Assembly: GCA_964495935.1 (NCBI GenBank)
Contig: CAZBXQ010000074.1
Span: forward strand, 1-14,951
Source: JAJYSO01 sp964495935
GTDB lineage: Bacteria; Bacteroidota; Bacteroidia; Flavobacteriales; Flavobacteriaceae
Direction: 5' to 3'
DNA: 14,951 nt
Shown here: positions 1 through 8,502 of the stretch, one piece after another
How positions within the stretch are numbered: the stretch's first letter is position 1
Layout of the letters: each line of letters begins with the position of its first letter
Translations under genes and position numbers: made by a program
Notes under the pieces: model-generated
What the model saw: the letters and a program-made list of their open reading frames with translations, nothing else
Database searches by the model: none
What the model was told of the DNA's origin: nothing

Positions 1-187
1 GGTAGAGGGGTGCCCGCAGGGCGGGGTGTCGATTTCGGAACCATAAGCATAAATTAATGCCTGAAGGATGAACCCCGAAACTTTTGTTAAGCGGGTTATA
101 GAGGTGGTTTAAACTTTTGGGATTGAAGCGAAAAATAGAGATTATTGTTCCAGATGACGGCTTTTTTGTAGAGCATAGCCATAGCTA
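1..187 (-). other. Repeat-like DNA with an open, startless reading stretch
   Basis: I see no supported gene here. On the minus strand one frame stays open from just after a TAG at 185-187 to the left edge, about 61 codons, with no ATG. Its conceptual peptide contains KPSSGTII, then NPLNKSFGVHPSG, and ends RHPALRAPL. From memory, similar tracts recur in flavobacterial genomes as spurious ORFs inside dispersed noncoding repeats, but I cannot confirm that here. It continues directly from the inverted repeat copy at 206-260, so both may belong to one longer element cut by the window edge. A decayed transposase fragment is possible, but no catalytic motif is visible. Confidence 0.35.
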
Positions 188-205
188 CGGTCGAAAAAAA
201 GACTA

Positions 206-260
206 AATCTGGGGCAATAAGATCATTTTGCAGCCCATTTTTGAAAGTTTAAATGACCTC
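206..260 (-). repeat. Inverted terminal repeat, left copy (55 bp)
   Basis: Read on the minus strand, these 55 bases match 14897-14951 on the plus strand at 53 of 55 positions, so the two copies face outward at opposite ends of the window. The copy holds an internal dyad, 251-259 against 220-228, with one mismatch in nine and a 22-nt loop. An 11-codon reading frame starting MGCKM runs through it and ends at TAG just beyond the aligned block; it is too short to call a gene. The element is probably a dispersed repeat where the assembly broke; its family is unknown to me. Confidence 0.75.
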
Positions 261-315
261 ATAGCCTGAATCCCGGCAAGTTTTCTTTTTCTCGTCTTAT
301 TTAAGTCTTTCTAAT

Positions 316-345
316 TTGTTCAGTTTCAAAAAAATATTATTTTTG
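316..345 (+). promoter_or_regulatory. Promoter of the efflux operon (TTG-N19-TAnnTTTG)
   Basis: A TTG at 316-318 and TATTTTTG at 338-345 are separated by exactly 19 bases. This matches the Flavobacterium-type -33/-7 consensus. Transcription would start near 352, inside the operator dyad, giving a leader of about 30 nt before the regulator's ATG at 382. Confidence 0.75.
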
Positions 346-348
346 CAC

Positions 349-366
349 TTTGACATTTTTGTCAAA
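349..366 (+). promoter_or_regulatory. Palindromic operator, probable TetR-family autoregulatory site
   Basis: TTTGACA at 349-355 and TGTCAAA at 360-366 form a perfect 7-bp inverted repeat around TTTT. The site begins three bases after the -7 element and covers the expected transcription start, so a bound dimer would block initiation. It lies 15 bp before the start codon of a TetR-type gene, the usual arrangement for self-repression. I noticed no second copy in the window. Binding by the adjacent regulator is inferred. Confidence 0.7.
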
Positions 367-381
367 CATAATTGTTGAATT

Positions 382-978
382 ATGGCACAAAATAAAAAAG
401 ATGTAGATACCGAGGCTTTGATTAAAGATACCGCTCGGGATATTTACTTTAAAGAGGGGCGGTTTGGAGCCACCACACAGGAAATTGCCAAGGCCGCAGG
501 AGTCAATCGAACCCTTATTAATTATTATTTTCGATCCCGGGATAATTTGGTATCCTTGATTTTTCGGGAGGCCCTAGAGCGGGAAGAAATATTTTCTGAA
601 AAAATTCTTTTTTCAGATCAGCCTTTTCGCGAAAAGGTTGCTCAGTATATCGATCAAAATTTTAAACAATCCCGTGAATTTCCCTATCTCGAGACCTATA
701 TCGTTTCGCAATTGAATGAAGGACAATTTTATAGTAAAAAAGAGGATTGGGAGCGTTTTATCCGTCGATTTGAAGACGAGTATCAAGCTGAAATTCAGGC
801 CGGCCGGGTTGCCGAAATATCACCTATGCAGTTTATTTTAAACTTGATCTCATTAATCTCCTTTCCTTTTGCTGCCCGTCCGTTATTACAATCCTCTCTG
901 CGAATGACCGATACGGATTACGATCGGATTTTGGAGGAACGAAAAGAAATTATCATGAAAGTTTTGTTTAAAAACTAA
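382..978 (+). CDS. TetR/AcrR-family transcriptional regulator of the efflux operon
   Basis: This is a 198-residue protein of normal TetR length. The N-terminal DNA-binding domain is clear: an ALIKDTARDIYFKEGRFGATT helix region leads into a helix-turn-helix at about residues 30-50 (EIAKAAGVNRTLINYYF), followed by RSRDNLVSLIF. The C-terminal ligand and dimer domain is divergent, as usual, so the inducer cannot be predicted. The ATG at 382 is the only sensible start before the HTH. The gene lies first in an operon with an outer membrane channel (4 nt downstream), an adaptor and an RND pump. It has a strong promoter and a dyad operator upstream, so I infer that it represses its own operon and is released by a pump substrate. 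Confidence 0.92.
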   Translation: MAQNKKDVDTEALIKDTARDIYFKEGRFGATTQEIAKAAGVNRTLINYYFRSRDNLVSLIFREALEREEIFSEKILFSDQPFREKVAQYIDQNFKQSREFPYLETYIVSQLNEGQFYSKKEDWERFIRRFEDEYQAEIQAGRVAEISPMQFILNLISLISFPFAARPLLQSSLRMTDTDYDRILEERKEIIMKVLFKN

Positions 979-982
979 GTTT

Positions 983-2332
983 ATGAAGAGTATCCGGATA
1001 TTATTTGTCACCTTTTTTCTTTCGGGTTTTATACAGGCTCAGGAACCTCAAACTATCGGATTACAAGAAGCCATAGGCTATGCCTTGCAAAATAAAGCCG
1101 ATGCCGAAAAGGCACAACTTAAAATAGAAAATAGCGAGTATCAAATTCAGGAAGCCCGTGCTGCCGCTTTACCGCAGATCTCCGGTCAGGGGGGGCTCCT
1201 ATATACCCCGCTCAGTATGGAATTTTCTATACCCACTTCTGATTTTCCGGGGGAAGAAGAAAATACAGATCCTTATATGCAATTAGATCTGGGGCGAACC
1301 TGGAGTGCTTCTGCGGGAGTTATGCTTATGCAGAATATATTTAATCAAGCTGTTTTTACAGGGCTTAAGGCGGCTCGTACGACCCGGGAATTTTATCGGA
1401 TAAATGCACAATTGACCGAAGAGCAGATTATTGAACAGGTTGCAACGGCCTACTATAATGTCTTTGTTCAAAAAGAGCAATTGGCCACTGTCGATAGTAG
1501 CTATGCCAGGATTAAAAAGTCCAGAGACATTATTAAAAATCTCTATAAAAATGGAATGGCTAAAGAGATTGATTTGGATCGCGTACAGGTTCAACTAACC
1601 AATCTGCAGTCCACCCGACAACAGCTTAGCAACGCCGTCCAACTTCGGGAAAATGCCTTGAAGTTTTATATGGGAATGCCTATTCAAACCCCCATACGAT
1701 TAGCTCATAAAGATTTTCAGATTCAGCAGTTTTTGCCGGAAGAAAACCCCCATATAGAGGAACGTACAGAACTTCGATTGATGGAAAAGCAAAAGGAACT
1801 GCTGATATTGCAAAAGAAAGCTAAGAAAGCAGCCTATTATCCGAGTTTGTCATTAATCGGGATTTATAGTTATATGGGGCAAGGATCTCATTTCCCAATT
1901 GGTGCAGGTCTTGATAAAGGCGTGTTTTGGTCCGATTTTTCTATTGTCGGCCTCAGCCTTCAGATTCCCATTTTTACCGGTTTTTCTAACCGGGCGAAGG
2001 TGCGTCAGGCCGATATTGAGCTTCGCACCCATGAAGCCGATATAAGGGACACTCGTTTGGCCTTAAACATGGAATACCACAATGCAAAAACGCAAATGGA
2101 TAACAGCCTGATCGCACTGGAGGATCAACGTGAAAATGTAAAACTCGCTAAAAAGGTAGCCCAAAATATCGATCATAATTACCAACTCGGTTTAGCCCGT
2201 TTAACGGACTTGCTGGAAGCGCAGAATGCGCTGATAGAAGCAAAAAATAATTTTTCTAATTCCGTACTGGATTATAAACTGGCGGAGGTGCAATGGCTAA
2301 AGGCAAAAGGAGAATTAAATCTATTAAAATAA
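983..2332 (+). CDS. TolC-family outer membrane efflux channel
   Basis: This 449-residue protein begins with a signal peptide (MKSIRILFVTFFLSGFIQAQ), with likely cleavage after the alanine of IQA. The mature protein starts with the TolC/OEP signature IGLQEAIGYALQNKADAEKA. It shows the family's two-fold layout: long coiled-coil helices (about residues 35-65, 150-230, 260-285 and 355-445) separated by beta-strand regions, including SLSLIGIYSYMG and GLSLQIPIFTGFSNRAKVRQADIEL. It would form the trimeric outer membrane exit duct for the adaptor and pump encoded next. The start lies 4 nt after the regulator's stop and the adaptor's ATG lies 11 nt after its own stop, which indicates one transcript. 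There is no lipobox, unlike OprM-type channels. Confidence 0.93.
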   Translation: MKSIRILFVTFFLSGFIQAQEPQTIGLQEAIGYALQNKADAEKAQLKIENSEYQIQEARAAALPQISGQGGLLYTPLSMEFSIPTSDFPGEEENTDPYMQLDLGRTWSASAGVMLMQNIFNQAVFTGLKAARTTREFYRINAQLTEEQIIEQVATAYYNVFVQKEQLATVDSSYARIKKSRDIIKNLYKNGMAKEIDLDRVQVQLTNLQSTRQQLSNAVQLRENALKFYMGMPIQTPIRLAHKDFQIQQFLPEENPHIEERTELRLMEKQKELLILQKKAKKAAYYPSLSLIGIYSYMGQGSHFPIGAGLDKGVFWSDFSIVGLSLQIPIFTGFSNRAKVRQADIELRTHEADIRDTRLALNMEYHNAKTQMDNSLIALEDQRENVKLAKKVAQNIDHNYQLGLARLTDLLEAQNALIEAKNNFSNSVLDYKLAEVQWLKAKGELNLLK

Positions 2333-2343
2333 ACAGCAGTAAA

Positions 2344-3432
2344 ATGAAGATTGCAAAAAGAACAATAACGTGGATTGTCGTTATCGGCCTGTTGATTTGG
2401 GCTGGATTTACGCTGGTCAATAACAAGAAAAAATCAGAAGAGGAAACCCGATTGGTAGCCCGGGAAACAGATAGTATCGCTGTGAGTATAAGTCCGGCCT
2501 CTTATGAAAAAATAAAATCGAAATATGTTTCCAACGGGACTTTTCAGCCCATTCAGGAACTTACCTTTCCGTCTGAGGTGTCGGGAAAAGTAACCCGAGT
2601 CCTCGTTGACGAAGGCGATCACGTAAAAGCCGGTCAAGCCTTGGCGATTATTCGCGGTGACGCTGCTTCCATTAATCTCAGCTCGGCAGAGGCAGCCTAT
2701 CAAAATGCATTGAAAAATTACGAGCGTTTTAAGAATGCCTTAAAAACGGGTGGTGTTACACAACAACAAGTGGATGGAGCCCGTTTACAGTTAAAAAATG
2801 CAGAGGCACAGCGCGACCAAGCCCGGATTCAGGTCGGGGATAATACCGTCAAATCGAGTATCAACGGAATCGTAAACCAGCGTTTTATTGAGCCCGGATC
2901 CTTTGTTTCTCCCGGAACGCCCATGTTTGAAATTGTGAATGTATCCCAATTGAAGCTTCGTGTGGAAGTCGATGAACAACAAGTGGCCAATTATCAGCCG
3001 GGTGATTCGATTATGTTAAAAGCCAGTGTTTATCCCGATAAGAAATTTACGGGAGTGATTAAATTTATTGCCCCTAAAGCTACTGCGTCTTTAAATTTTC
3101 CTGTGGAAATCCGTGTAGAAAACAATGAAGGCGGTAAGCTGAGGGCGGGGATGTACGGGACCGCAGTTTTCTCTTCGGAAAGAAAGAATACGAAACAGAA
3201 ACCCATTTTGACAATACCCCGAAAAGCCTTTGTCGGCGGACTCCATAATTCGCAGGTTTTTGTTCTGGATGGAGACCATACGGTTCATTTAAAAAAGATT
3301 TCCATAGGCCGAAACTTTGGCGATCAAATTGAAATTTTAGGTGGATTAGAAGAAGGGGATCAGGTGGTTACGGGCGGACAGATTAACCTTACCGAAGGTG
3401 CTCCGGTTAAAGTTATCAAGCAGAGGGATTAG
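2344..3432 (+). CDS. RND efflux adaptor (HlyD-type membrane fusion protein)
   Basis: This is a periplasmic adaptor of about 362 residues that bridges the RND pump and the TolC-type channel. One N-terminal membrane helix (ITWIVVIGLLIWAGFTLV) anchors it; there is no lipobox. The order is typical: first lipoyl half (SEVSGKVTRVLVDEGDHVKAGQ), a short alpha hairpin (AYQNALKNYERF to RDQARIQV), second lipoyl half (INGIVNQRFIEPGSFVSPG), then the beta-barrel and membrane-proximal domains ending EGDQVVTGGQINLTEGAPVKV. I chose the ATG at 2344 because it lies 11 nt after the channel's stop and directly before the membrane helix. An in-frame ATG at 2293 would add 17 basic residues and overlap the channel gene by 40 bp. 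The transported compound is unknown. Confidence 0.92.
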   Translation: MKIAKRTITWIVVIGLLIWAGFTLVNNKKKSEEETRLVARETDSIAVSISPASYEKIKSKYVSNGTFQPIQELTFPSEVSGKVTRVLVDEGDHVKAGQALAIIRGDAASINLSSAEAAYQNALKNYERFKNALKTGGVTQQQVDGARLQLKNAEAQRDQARIQVGDNTVKSSINGIVNQRFIEPGSFVSPGTPMFEIVNVSQLKLRVEVDEQQVANYQPGDSIMLKASVYPDKKFTGVIKFIAPKATASLNFPVEIRVENNEGGKLRAGMYGTAVFSSERKNTKQKPILTIPRKAFVGGLHNSQVFVLDGDHTVHLKKISIGRNFGDQIEILGGLEEGDQVVTGGQINLTEGAPVKVIKQRD

Positions 3433-3487
3433 CAGCAGTATCCGTTAGAAATATTTAAAGACACTGAATCAGTATAAAAAGAGAAAG

Positions 3488-6400
3488 ATGAATTTACCGG
3501 AAATATCCATAAAAAGACCAACTCTGGTCGTCGTGGTTTTTACGATTCTCACGCTGGGGGGGCTGTTTTCCTATACGCAATTGGGCTATGAATTGATTCC
3601 GAAATTCGAAGTCAATGTCATCACCATTTCCACCGTTTATCCCGGGGCATCACCTTCGGAAGTCGAAAACACGGTGACCAAAGAGATTGAAGAGGCCATT
3701 TCTTCATTGGAAAACATCAAGAAAATCGAATCTAAATCGTATGAAAGCTTATCACTGGTAATGCTGGAATTAAATCCCGATGCTGATGTGGACAATGCGT
3801 TGAATGAGGCCCAGCGAAAGATCAATGCCATTCTCGCAGATTTACCGGACGATGCTGATCCGCCATCGCTGGTGAAATTTTCTATGGATGATTTGCCGGT
3901 CATCACCCTGGCTGCCACGGCTCAAATGGACACTAAGGAATTTTACGATCTACTGGATAAAAAAATCGAGCCTGTTATTTCTCGTGTTCCGGGAGTTGCC
4001 CAAGTAAATTTGATCGGAGGCCAGGAGCGTGAAATCCAGGTCAATATCAATCAAAAAAAATTGGAAGCATACGGATTAGCACTTCCACAGGTTCAGCAAG
4101 TCATTCAAACTTCTAATTTGGATTTCCCGACAGGAAGTTTAAAAACCCGAGAGAATTCGACCTTGATCCGACTTTCAGGAAAATACCAATCCCTGTCGGA
4201 GTTACGGAATCTGGTGGTGATGGATCAGGATGGAGTTCAGGTGCGGTTAAAAGATATTGCAGAAGTTCAGGATACGCAAAAAGATGTTGACAAAATCTCA
4301 CGTCTCAATCAGCAGGATGCTATTTTGCTGGAGGTGATTAAGCAATCTGATGCCAATGCCGTGGCCGTGAGCGAAGAGGTGCGAAAGACGGTGACTCAAC
4401 TGGAAGACGACTATCAAGAACAACATATCCGTCTGACGATTGCCAATGACTCTTCCGAATTTACTTTGACCGCTGCCAATCATGTTATTTTTGACGTTTT
4501 TCTTGCCGTATTTTTGGTCGCTGCCGTAATGTTGCTTTTCCTGCACAGCTTACGGGATGCACTAATCGTGATGGTATCTATTCCGGTTTCCTTGATTGCT
4601 ACTTTTATTGGGATCTTTCTCTTCGGATATACGCTTAATCTGATGAGTTTGGTAGCCCTTTCTCTGGTGGTTGGGATTCTGGTAGATGATGCCATTGTAG
4701 TCGTAGAAAATATTCATCGCCATATGGAAATGGGAAAGAATAAGGTGCGTGCGGCCTATGACGGGGCTACAGAAATCGGGTTTACCGTACTGGCCATTAC
4801 CACCGTGATTGTATTGGTATTTCTCCCGATTTCCTTGAGTAATGACTTGGTAGCCAATATTATTAAACAATTTGCGGTAACCGTAATGATCGCTACCGGA
4901 TTCTCACTTTTGGCTTCTTTTACGATTGTTCCCTGGTTAACGTCCCGATATGGGAAAATAGAAGAATTGAAGGGCGACAATATCTTTCAACGGTTTATTC
5001 TGCGGTTTGAGCAGATCTTACAGCAATTTACCGATTGGATTACGCAGATTTTGAGATGGACGCTCCGTTCTAAATGGACAAAAATGGCCACCTTGGGGAT
5101 TGCTCTCATCTTATTTTTTGGCTCCTTCGCATTAGTTGGATTCGGTTTTGTGGGAACTGAATTTATGCCTAAAATGGATAAAGGGGAGTTCTTGGTTCAA
5201 ATTGAACTCCCCAAGGATGCCTCTTTGGAGCAAACCAATTTTATGTTGCAAAAAGCGGAACGCTATCTTCGGGAAAAGCCGGAGGTGGTCGATTTGATTA
5301 CAACTGTCGGGCAATCCAGCTCCGGATTCGGAATGAGCCAATCATCCACTTATGAGGGGGAGATCAACGTTCTGTTAACAGATAAAGAGGAGCGGGAAGA
5401 CAATACTTTCGTTTATGCCGCAAAGATTAGGCGTGAATTGGGAGCGGTGCTGGTCGATGCCAAAATCAGTACCATGCCGGTCGGATTAATGGGGGCAGAA
5501 AAAGCCCCTCTGGAATTGGTGGTCGTAGGATCCAATATAGAAGATGCGATGGCCTTTGCCGAAAAAGCAGAAGAAGAGTTAAGGAAGATTCCGGGTGCTA
5601 CCGAAATTGATCTCTCTGTGGAAGATGGCAATCCGGAAATTGACGTTCGGGTCAATCGGGATAAAATGGCGAGCCTGGGCTTAGATTTGGGTACGGTAGG
5701 AATGACCATGCAGACGGCCTTTAGTGGAAATACCGACGCAAAATACCGGGCGGGAGAATATGAATATGACATTAATATTCGATATGATCAATTTGATCGT
5801 TCGACGATTGAGGATGTCAAAAACCTGAGCTTTATCAATAGCCGGGGACAAAAAATCAAGCTTTCCCAATTTGCTGATGTCAAGGAAGGGTCCGGGCCCA
5901 GCGTATTAGAAAGACGGGATAAATCGCCCTCCGTTAGTGTGATGGCACAAGTTGTAGGAAGACCGGTGGGAAGTGTTGCCAATGATTGGGAGGAAAAATT
6001 TTCAAAACTGGACAGACCTACCGGGGTTAGCACGATTTGGGGAGGAGATATCGAAATGCAGGGGGATGGCTTTGACACCCTGGGGATTGCTCTCATCGCC
6101 GCTATTATTTTAGTTTATTTGGTGATGGTTGCTTTATATGATAGCTATGTCACTCCATTTGTGGTATTGTTTTCGGTACCGCTGGCACTTGTGGGAGTCC
6201 TTCTCATTTTGGCACTAACAAGGAACTCGGTGAATATATTTACGATTTTGGGAATGATTATGCTCATTGGGCTGGTTGCTAAAAATGCTATTCTCCTGGT
6301 GGATTTTGCGGATATGCGTAAAAAAGCCGGAATTGGCTTAAATGAAGCTTTAGTACAGGCCAATCATGCCCGATTGCGCCCTATTTTGATGACCACCGTT

Positions 6401-6525
6401 GCCATGGTTATCGGAATGATTCCAATTGCCACTCAAACCGGTGCTGCCTCTGAGGTAAACAATGGGCTGGCTCTCGTTGTTATCGGGGGACTGCTGTCTT
6501 CCTTGTTTCTAACCCTGATAATCGT
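3488..6525 (+). CDS. RND efflux pump, AcrB/HAE-1-like (3' end lost in assembly gap)
   Basis: This is the inner-membrane, proton-driven pump of the tripartite exporter. About 1012 residues are readable before the Ns; relatives are usually near 1040-1060, so roughly 30-50 C-terminal residues are missing. The N-terminus is classic (ISIKRPTLVVVVFTILTLGG, then a PGASPSEVE porter motif). The proton-relay aspartates of TM4 are present as D400-D401 in GILVDDAIVVVENI, and the TM10 lysine as K932 in GLVAKNAILLVDF. Two periplasmic porter regions lie between TM1-2 and TM7-8. The start ATG follows an A-rich leader 55 nt after the adaptor. Any translation through the Ns to a TAG at 6638-6640 is not reliable, because the gap length is unknown. 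Confidence 0.93.
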
Positions 6526-6625
6526 NNNNNNNNNNNNNNNNNNNNNNNNNNNNNNNNNNNNNNNNNNNNNNNNNNNNNNNNNNNNNNNNNNNNNNNNNNN
6601 NNNNNNNNNNNNNNNNNNNNNNNNN
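6526..6625. other. Assembly gap (100 N)
   Basis: There are exactly 100 unknown bases, a common placeholder for a scaffold gap of unknown length. The gap removes the end of the RND pump gene. It may hide further sequence, including the 3' end of another gene. Confidence 0.98.
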
Positions 6626-6754
6626 AAAGTTTTTCTTTAGGTCAAAGCATTAACAGCATAGAACCTGCGTAATTCTTGAAATGTTTAACCGAGTAATACG
6701 ATTAACCAAAAAACAGTCAACTTTGAGGAAACTCATCAACTCACCCCGCCCCAG
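6626..6754. other. Noncoding stretch between the gap and the DUF151 gene
   Basis: These 129 bases hold no gene I can support. The first 15 (up to a TAG at 6638-6640) could be the tail of the pump gene or of a gene hidden in the gap. I see no terminator hairpin for either flanking gene. Confidence 0.4.
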
Positions 6755-7363
6755 TTACTGCCGTTTTGAGATTTCGTCACGAATTTTGGCGGCGCGCTCG
6801 TAGTTTTCTTCCTTTACTGCCTTTTTAAGTTCTTCTTCGAGTTCTTTTATACTTTTTTGTAGGAGTTCACTTTTAGAAGCAGGCTTGTCTTTGGAGCCGG
6901 AGGGCTTGACGGCGATTCCCTGATGCAATGGACCCTGAGAGGATCTCTCGGTTTTCAGCTGGATTCCCGCTTTGTCCAGAATGTTTTTATAGGTAAAAAT
7001 GGGGGCCTCAAAACGCAAAGCAAGTGCTACCGCATCGCTGGTACGGGCATCGATAATTTCTTCGAGGTGATCGCGCTCACAAATCAGACTGGAATAAAAG
7101 ACTCCATCAACAAGCTTATGGATAATGACCTGTTTGATGGTAATCGAAAATTCCTCGGCAAAAGATTTAAAAAGATCGTGGGTCAGGGGGCGCGGAGGTT
7201 TGATATCTTTTTCTAAGGCAATAGCAATGGATTGAGCCTCAAAGGCCCCGATGACGATGGGCAATTGACGATCTCCATCCCGCTCACTCAGCAATAGCGC
7301 ATACGCCCCATTTTGAGTTTGACTGTATGAAATCCCTTTGATACTCAATCGCACTAAACTCAT
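6755..7363 (-). CDS. Bifunctional nuclease (DUF151) domain protein with C-terminal UVR motif
   Basis: This 202-residue protein has two parts. Residues 1-135 are a BFN/DUF151 domain (SLVRLSIKGISYSQTQNGAYALLL, then LPIVIGAFEAQSIAIALE and DARTSDAVALALRFEAPIF). A linker rich in lysine and serine follows. A C-terminal helical UVR motif at about 168-202 (IKELEEELKKAVKEENYERAAKIRDEI) is of the type found in UvrB and UvrC. Some BFN-domain proteins have reported DNase/RNase activity, but the function in Bacteroidota is not established. The gene lies downstream of etfBA on the same strand but behind a strong terminator. A weak -7-like TATATTTA (minus strand, 7394-7401) could drive it independently. The ATG at 7361-7363 fits the domain start exactly. 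Confidence 0.88.
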   Translation of the reverse strand: MSLVRLSIKGISYSQTQNGAYALLLSERDGDRQLPIVIGAFEAQSIAIALEKDIKPPRPLTHDLFKSFAEEFSITIKQVIIHKLVDGVFYSSLICERDHLEEIIDARTSDAVALALRFEAPIFTYKNILDKAGIQLKTERSSQGPLHQGIAVKPSGSKDKPASKSELLQKSIKELEEELKKAVKEENYERAAKIRDEISKRQ

Positions 7364-7401
7364 AAATTCAAACTTGAAAAATTCTTCAATATCTAAATAT
7401 A

Positions 7402-7452
7402 CAAAAAAATAAACGGCATTTCCTTTTTAACAACTTCTGAAAATGCCGTTTA
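7402..7452 (-). terminator. Rho-independent terminator after etfA
   Basis: On the minus strand, 7452-7441 pairs with 7421-7410 as a 12-bp perfect stem (core AAACGGCATTT) around a 19-nt loop, followed by seven T residues (7409-7403). It lies about 12 nt past the etfA stop, so it should end the etfBA transcript before the DUF151 gene. Confidence 0.85.
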
Positions 7453-7464
7453 AAAGAGAAGAGA

Positions 7465-8430
7465 TTAATTATTGGCTATATAAGTCTTAATTTTTTCGGT
7501 TAGTTTCGGAACCACTTCAAAAGCATCTCCAACAACACCATAATCGGCGGCTTTAAAGAAAGGTGCCTCGGGATCATTATTAATGACTAATTTATGCTTT
7601 GAAGCATTTACTCCGGCCAAATGCTGAATGGCTCCCGATATTCCGACAGCGATATAGAGGTTGGCATTTACGGGCTTACCGGTTTGTCCGACATGTTCTC
7701 CGCGAGGTCTCCATTCCATATCGCTTACCGGTTTGGAGCAGGCCAGAGCGGCTCCCAAAACATCGGCCAATTCTTCCAGCATACCCCAGTTTTCAGGCCC
7801 TTTCATCCCGCGGCCTCCGGAAACTACAATTTCGGCATCGGCGATGGTCACTTTATTGGTGGCCTTACTTACCGATTCTACGGTGATGGAAAAATCTTCG
7901 TCCTTTAATTCAGGAGCAAATTCTTCAACGGCAACATCTACCTTATTTTCTTTTACGCCGTAGGCATTTTTGGATAATCCGACAATTTTAAGCTCAGTTT
8001 GAATTTCAGTGATGGCAAAACCCTTGTTGGTAAATGCACTTTGTTTTACCTGAAAAGGAGCCGTACTTTCCGGAAGGCCTACGACATTGGATACATATCC
8101 GGCATCTAAATTAATGCTGAGTAGTGGAGCAAGGTATTTATCATTGGCTGATTGACCAATGACAATCACTTTGGCATCTTCTTTTTTGGCTGCCTGGGTA
8201 ATGACGTCTGCGTAGGCTTTGGCATTAAAATTTTTGAGCTTTTCGTTGGTCACCGATAAAACCTTGGAAGCTCCATAATTTCCTAATGCATCAATCGCAT
8301 CGGCATTGATGGTGAGGGCTGTTACGGGGTCTCCAAGCTGATCTGCAATTCCTTTGGCGTATGAAACGGCTTCAAGAGCGGTTTTTTTAAATTTTCCGTT
8401 TTCTGATTCTGTATATACTAAAATGGACAT
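7465..8430 (-). CDS. etfA: Electron transfer flavoprotein subunit alpha
   Basis: EtfA binds FAD and, with EtfB, carries electrons from acyl-CoA and related dehydrogenases toward the quinone pool. At 321 residues it is full length. The N-terminal half is the variable nucleotide-binding-like domain. The C-terminal FAD domain is clear: VVSGGRGMKGPENW near residue 205, EHVGQTGKPVNANLYIAVG, and the signature GISGAIQHLAGVNAS leading to INNDPEAPFFKAADYGVVGD near the C-terminus. It follows etfB by 72 nt on the same strand, and a strong terminator lies just past its stop, so the two form a simple operon. The ATG at 8428-8430 gives the usual MSILVYTE start. Confidence 0.96.
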   Translation of the reverse strand: MSILVYTESENGKFKKTALEAVSYAKGIADQLGDPVTALTINADAIDALGNYGASKVLSVTNEKLKNFNAKAYADVITQAAKKEDAKVIVIGQSANDKYLAPLLSINLDAGYVSNVVGLPESTAPFQVKQSAFTNKGFAITEIQTELKIVGLSKNAYGVKENKVDVAVEEFAPELKDEDFSITVESVSKATNKVTIADAEIVVSGGRGMKGPENWGMLEELADVLGAALACSKPVSDMEWRPRGEHVGQTGKPVNANLYIAVGISGAIQHLAGVNASKHKLVINNDPEAPFFKAADYGVVGDAFEVVPKLTEKIKTYIANN

Positions 8431-8502
8431 TTTCTTAATTTTTATAAAAGAAGTTCTAATTTATTAAATGAAATGATAAGCGGTAATTCACTGCCGGTAC
8501 TT

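Noticed and set aside
3..30. G-rich hairpin GCCC-GCA-GGGC near the left edge, considered as a terminator
   Set aside because: The stem is only four base pairs with no T tract.
1283..1594. Open frame of 103 codons on the minus strand inside the TolC-type gene
   Set aside because: It lies wholly within a well-supported coding region and its peptide has no domain-like features. The same holds for the other antisense frames in the pump, etf, pdhB and cyclase genes.
7599..7963. Three overlapping plus-strand frames antisense to etfA
   Set aside because: They are shadows of etfA, whose FAD-binding motifs are intact across this stretch.
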